Below, in pieces: positions 47,292 through 64,000 of a stretch of 64,000 nucleotides of DNA. Numbering within the stretch: position 1 is the first letter of the stretch; each line of letters starts with the position of its first letter. The notes below the pieces were generated by a model. The model was not told the DNA's origin. It did no database searches and was given only the letters and a program-made list of their open reading frames with translations. The translations under genes were made by a program, and so were the position numbers. The DNA is from Glandiceps talaboti (Eukaryota; Hemichordata; Enteropneusta; Spengelidae): assembly GCF_964340395.1 (NCBI RefSeq), contig NC_135556.1, forward strand, positions 10,378,001 to 10,442,000, in the 5' to 3' direction.

Positions 47292-48485
47292 ATGATGCTG
47301 TGTCGACTGTACAGTACACAGAAATTGTTTTCATCATGTCGTCCCGTGATTGGTTCGCTGAACCATCTCAATGGTACAAGGAATGATAAACAGCATACAG
47401 TATCAAACCATCATCCAAAAATACCACCAACTAGAATATCAGTGACTCCGTTTTTACAGCAAAATGACTTTCACACTCTCAATGGTAACTACAAGAAAAT
47501 GCTTACTAAGAAATTGGTGCTATGTCAGCCATCTTGCCAACTAAGTTTGAAGCCAGCGGCGATAGTGGGAGCTATGCCGAAACAAGTTCAGCCATACTTG
47601 CAGTTAATGAGAGCAGACAAACCTATTGGTACCTGGTTACTCTACATACCTTGTACGTGGAGTATATGTCTGGCTGCACAACCGGGCTCGTTTCCAGATT
47701 TCTACATGTTGGCATTGTTTGGCCTAGGTGCTTGGGTTATGAGAGGTGCCGGATGTACTATTAATGACTTATGGGATAGGGACTTTGACAAGGCTGTGGC
47801 ACGGACCAGAACTAGACCAATAGCTTCAGGCAATGTTTCACCATTCCAAGCCACTGTATTCCTTGCTTTACAGTTATCAGTAGGGTTAGGGATTCTCTTA
47901 CAGTTGAATTTGTATAGTATTATACTGGGTGCATCATCACTAGGGCTGATAGCTGCATATCCTCTAATGAAACGAATCACATACTGGCCACAGTTGTTTC
48001 TCGGTGTTACATTCAACTGGGGTGCCCTGCTAGGATGGTCTGCGGTTCAAGGTAGCTGCGATTGGTTGGTGGTCTTACCGCTATACGTATCCTGTATTGC
48101 ATGGACGTTGTTTTACGATACGATATACGCACACCAGGACAAAGAAGATGATGTGCTGATTGGTGTGAAATCAACAGCACTGTTGCTCGGCAACAATACT
48201 AAACCTTGGTTAGCAGGGTTTGCATCAGTTATGCTAGGGGGCCTGACTCTGGTTGGCATAGAAACAGGACAAACCTGTGCCTACTATGCTGCTATTGTAT
48301 TAGCAGCTACTCACCTGGGCACACAAGCAGCTACAGTTGATCTGAATGATGGTCAGGATTGTTGGAGTAAATTCCAGTCTAATCGTAGACTTGGGTTGAT
48401 AATCATGGCTGGTATCATGGCCAGTACTCTCCTGAAAAAATCTAAGGAAGAGAAAGAGAGTGAAAAGTCAGTGAAAGCTCAATGA
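47292..48485 (+). CDS. COQ2: 4-hydroxybenzoate polyprenyltransferase, mitochondrial (ubiquinone synthesis)
   Basis: COQ2 joins the polyprenyl tail to 4-hydroxybenzoate in the inner mitochondrial membrane, an early step of ubiquinone synthesis. The frame encodes 397 residues from ATG 47292 (a second ATG is at 47295) to TGA 48483-48485; human COQ2 is of similar size. Visible are an Arg/Ser-rich N-terminus fitting a mitochondrial targeting peptide, [19 protein letters not shown], the first Asp-rich prenyl-diphosphate site NDLWDRDFD (from residue 158) and the second, [12 protein letters not shown] (from residue 276), plus several hydrophobic helices. The whole CDS lies in one exon. A ttgatttgtag acceptor at 47250 implies an upstream exon, probably 5' UTR. 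If that exon is coding, the frame is open back to at least 47259. No AATAAA is seen close downstream. Confidence 0.96.
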   Translation: MMLCRLYSTQKLFSSCRPVIGSLNHLNGTRNDKQHTVSNHHPKIPPTRISVTPFLQQNDFHTLNGNYKKMLTKKLVLCQPSCQLSLKPAAIVGAMPKQVQPYLQLMRADKPIGTWLLYIPCTWSICLAAQPGSFPDFYMLALFGLGAWVMRGAGCTINDLWDRDFDKAVARTRTRPIASGNVSPFQATVFLALQLSVGLGILLQLNLYSIILGASSLGLIAAYPLMKRITYWPQLFLGVTFNWGALLGWSAVQGSCDWLVVLPLYVSCIAWTLFYDTIYAHQDKEDDVLIGVKSTALLLGNNTKPWLAGFASVMLGGLTLVGIETGQTCAYYAAIVLAATHLGTQAATVDLNDGQDCWSKFQSNRRLGLIIMAGIMASTLLKKSKEEKESEKSVKAQ

Positions 48486-48505
48486 GTAGAACTGATTATC
48501 TGATT

Positions 48506-48848
48506 AAAGGGGAAACGCCATTCCAGTGGGGGGGGGAGACATTTTCATGAACTATGGGTTCTGGAGAGTCATTTCACAGTTTTATATCACCTTCATTATA
48601 AACACACGATTTCAGGGAAACATCAAGTTGAATTTGTCTCGCATTGTGGGATCTTTGCTGCAGACTACATTGCCTAATGGAAGTTGGCAGAGATGTTTAT
48701 GCAATGGTTGAACAATGAATATTCATGACTCCTAAGTGCTTATATAACCATCAATGAAAACATCATGAAAATTTATTGTTCATCTATCTCCAGAACCCAA
48801 AGTTCATGAAAATGTCTTTATTTCCTGAGGAAAATGTTCCACTTTAAA
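48506..48848. mobile_element. Long-TIR MITE family 'CCAGGAAAT', copy after COQ2
   Basis: Both arms are present, beginning 20 bases after the COQ2 stop. The copy may contribute to the COQ2 3' UTR. A G-run follows the left terminus. Confidence 0.7.
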
Positions 48849-50698
48849 ATCTGATGATGAAGAAAAAGATTCAATTCGTTTTGTAGCTACCATACTTGTA
48901 TTTGAGATTGGTCAGTAATTCAGAATTTGAAGTGTTTGTCTGAGTTGGTTTTCTGAGGTTAAGACCCATGTGCCCTCTGAGCCAATCTGATATACTACCC
49001 ACAAACAGCAATTTCTTGTGACCCACCAAAAGTTGGTGTTCCCTATCCCTCACTGGGTGGCAACTCACACGCAAAAAAAAAATATGTATTGTCTTTCATT
49101 AGATTGCACACTGGTTGAGATATTTGACAATAATCAGATGAATTGGATTTTGGCAGAATTAGTTTGGAACAAGTTTGGTGGCATGGGATAATAACTGAAC
49201 AAAAGTACCCCATCTCTGTTGTGTTTGTTCCTTTGTATTCTCTTTTGGTTTTACATTGGGTGTCCACCTTCTAGCAGGAAACCAACACTTTCAAATATTT
49301 TTTTACAAAAAAGAGAAGTCAGATATCAAACACAATATATATTATATATGGTATATGAAATGAATTAAGTCGGTTCCTTGATCAGATTTTTGAAAATGTT
49401 AGATTTAGTGTATTTACCATCACTGCTTTTAGACCGGCTTAGCAATTATGTATATAAACAGTATCAGTTTGTGTGGTGTCTGTTGTTTGCCCTTACTGAA
49501 GTAATGGTAAATATAGTTTTCACAAATTTGTTTACTGTATCTTTAGAATTTTGTAAGTCATGAACAATAACTGCTTGGTTGTGTATTATTTAACATATGG
49601 TTATTTTCCAAAATAACCTCCTCTCTCACACACGTACACAAGCACATAGACTAAACAGAGACAAAGAAGATTCTTCAAAGTTGTGGGCTAAGCAATTTTA
49701 ACTAAAATGCCGTGTATGTTGTTTTACTTCAATTAAACAGCCTCTGATGATTAAAAATGATTAGTTTGATGTCGATGAGAGAATGTGTGAAAGCACAGTG
49801 ACAGTGAAGGTGGGAAAGGGAACGTAATCAAAAGTGAATATGGGAGTGCGCCATCAACGTTGAAATAGTAAAGTTGGATTTACCTGTACCAGAGACCATA
49901 CACGTCTATGCCTGTACATACAGTACATACTGAGATTTCAAGTTGATGCACAGATCAGAGAAAGAGAAAAGTAAAACTGTTCCTCTGAATGCCAACCTTC
50001 TTAATGCTACTAGTATGGCTTTAAATTTAAGGAACACGTCTTTATCAAAACCCTGCCGTAGAAATGATAATGTAAACCTGGAACCTTTGTGAACTACATG
50101 AAGACTGTAAAATCGCAAAATTTTCTAGTCGTGAAAATATGCAGGTTTACAGTAATTAGAATACGCTTTTATACCTTGAAAATGCTGTACATCTATTGTC
50201 TACTCACCTGTCTCTGTTACAATGTACATGTATATGTAAAGTGTACGAACTGTTCATTTGATAAGAAAATTACATAACCAGACAGCTGGTAAAGTCTCTT
50301 CGTACATACACCGACAAGTACATACGATAACAAGAAGGACCTCTACTTACCAAACTGTGATTTGTGTTCCTGTACAGCCAAAATAGATCATAATTATCAC
50401 CGTATAAACAGTGCATGTACATCAAGACCACCTGTACCCCTAATCGGCTCTTTATGACTCACAAAAGGTAGGTCACAATAGCTAGTCGTACCTGTTAGCA
50501 AGACTCACTGAAGAAATGTACTCCATTGGAAGTTGGTCACTCTCCATTTTCGTTCAGGACAAACAACATGCATGTGTCAATGTTGTTATCTGAGTTGGTA
50601 GTGAGCTAGTATTTTGCTTACCTATGGTCACAAGATATACGGATTAATAATAATACATATTATGTATTCTCAAGTTACTCTGTCATTCGTGTAGCTAA

Positions 50699-50840
50699 TC
50701 AAATGAGCACTCTCATTAATTCAACGAGTTCTTCATCGTCGTAAACCATACCCTCTTTTACGGCACCGTTTACAGCCCTGGTTTGCGAGAATGCGAGTCC
50801 ATCGGGATGAATATACTCGATTCCACTGTTTCCAAATGAT
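50699..50840 (-). other. Possible unassigned terminal coding exon
   Basis: Minus strand: a cag acceptor at 50843-50841 is followed by an open frame of about 47 residues including HPDGLAFSQTRAVNG and MVYDDEELVELM, then TGA. It is GC-richer than its surroundings and looks coding. I cannot assign a family and see no convincing partner exon, so it may be chance or a gene fragment. Confidence 0.25.
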
Positions 50841-51897
50841 CTGATATATAGCTTTGTAAAAAAAATGATATGTTGATAGGCTGTGACCATATGGAATATT
50901 ATTCTAGGGCAACTAGTAAGACTACTCGCCAAATAAAAGGCAACACAGATGTACGTTCAGTTGGAAGGAAAAAAGCTTTCATGATAATTAAACGATAAGT
51001 TGATTATCTTTATTTAGTATTTGGGCTCCACTTGTATAACAATATAACGATGTACAAGATATATAACCTCAAACCGAGCACTGTGAAATGATGATTGTTG
51101 GCGTATGAATTAATGTTGCACCAACTAGCCTCCAGCCGGGACTTGAGTGCCTTTCGATCGAACATTGGTACATGTGTACAGGGTTCATCAACGTAGCTTT
51201 ATGGCTTATATAGAATCGAACTCAGTCTTTCACTCCTAACCTTCATTGCATCAACTAGTTCGATATCTTCCAAAATGGTTTCGATTGCATTGAATATACG
51301 TGTGTAAAATGAACACACGTCATGTGTTTTGACAGCATTGCGTCATTCGAAAAAAAGTTAATCCCAAGATACTGAAATATTTGATCCACTAAGTCAATAT
51401 TAAAGTGAGAAATGTTCGGTTGATTAATTTCAAAACATCGTTACGTGTGTTTTTTCATGGATAGTGAAATAATACATCCAAGTTTTTATTTTTAAAACAA
51501 ACCTCTAGCCTCGTGAGCCATCTCGTCGTTTAGCCAGAGTGCTTTCAATGATAAATTTACTCATCTGAGATTACTCTTGACGTCATTTTTTACGTCATCC
51601 ATCTACTAGAAAATTTTGAATCTGATTCTATTCCCACGTACGTACAAGACGATATGAGCAAGTTTTGACATAATATGACACAGATGATATGACTTCCAAT
51701 AATTCACCCTATAGTCCAATCTATAATGAATGAAATTTAAACAAAAATAGATATATAGATATATTAATAACAGCACCCCCCCCCGCCCCACTGTCAGGTT
51801 AATATGACATGTCCCTAACTATGTACATGTATTCACCTGCGTTACAGGTAGGAGTGACGTACGTACATACGTCAGGTCTTGAGTTGAATTATTTTGG

Positions 51898-51905
51898 TGA
51901 CGTCA
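51898..51905 (+). promoter_or_regulatory. CRE-like palindrome TGACGTCA
   Basis: A perfect CREB/ATF octamer 60 bases before the ATPase ATG. A second perfect copy is at 51578-51585, and a TGACGT...ACGTCA arrangement lies near 51855-51874. Confidence 0.4.
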
Positions 51906-51964
51906 CACATCTACCACTGCAGACATCATTCTGAATCAGATCAATGTGTCACTAGGTGTTCAAA

Positions 51965-64000
<12,036 letters not shown>

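Larger units (their letters stand above)
48486..51964. other. Intergenic region between COQ2 and the single-MBD ATPase
   Basis: It contains COQ2 3' sequence, a fold-back element copy (48506-48848), an unassigned minus-strand exon candidate (50699-50840) and, near 51578 and 51898, two perfect CRE palindromes upstream of the ATPase. Confidence 0.6.

Overview
The window is animal nuclear DNA. It is AT-rich, its genes are split by GT-AG introns, and it is full of microsatellites and small fold-back (MITE-like) elements. The proteins are metazoan: ATP7-type copper ATPases and a mitochondrial COQ2. The repeat load and intron style suggest a marine invertebrate such as a lophotrochozoan, ambulacrarian or cephalochordate. 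I cannot fix the phylum from sequence alone.

Layout. (1) 1178-12128, plus strand: a glutathione S-transferase-like gene lacking its 5' end. It encodes two GST modules in tandem. Two homologous, frame-equivalent exons (3693-3817 and 4914-5041) look mutually exclusive. (2) 12129-18721: a convergent intergenic region made mostly of fold-back elements and tandem repeats. (3) 18722-44702, minus strand: a complete P1B-type copper ATPase of the ATP7A/B family with 20 coding exons that join in frame to 1564 residues. It has nine N-terminal metal-binding domains (MBDs); vertebrate ATP7A/B have six. Six of the nine lie in one 1.55-kb exon. (4) 44703-47250: the interval between the divergent ATP7 and COQ2 genes. 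(5) 47292-48485, plus strand: COQ2 with its whole reading frame in one exon. (6) 48486-51964: intergenic, with one MITE copy and an unassigned exon candidate. (7) 51965-64000, plus strand: a second ATP7-type copper ATPase that runs off the right edge. Fifteen coding exons are visible. Many have exactly the same length and phase as those of the first gene, but this protein has only one MBD.

How the genes relate. The two copper pumps flank COQ2 and are transcribed away from each other. They look like an inverted DNA-level duplicate pair that diverged mainly in the number of copper-sensing N-terminal domains (nine against one). The nine-MBD pump keeps every catalytic motif and ends in a dileucine followed by an acidic tail encoded by a trinucleotide repeat. 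The one-MBD pump keeps CPC, DKTG, SEHP, TGDN and GDGIND, but has Lys in place of the Asn of the N-domain GNREW-type motif and has an enlarged N-domain loop. The likely division of labour is a heavily copper-regulated pump and a minimally regulated one; this is inference. COQ2 (ubiquinone synthesis) and the GST-like gene have no obvious functional link to copper beyond general redox biology.

The most notable observations are the 9-versus-1 MBD pair, the apparent mutually exclusive exons in the double-GST gene, and several families of near-perfect fold-back elements, including a Crypton-like protein fragment and a hAT-like insertion inside a 38-bp tandem repeat.
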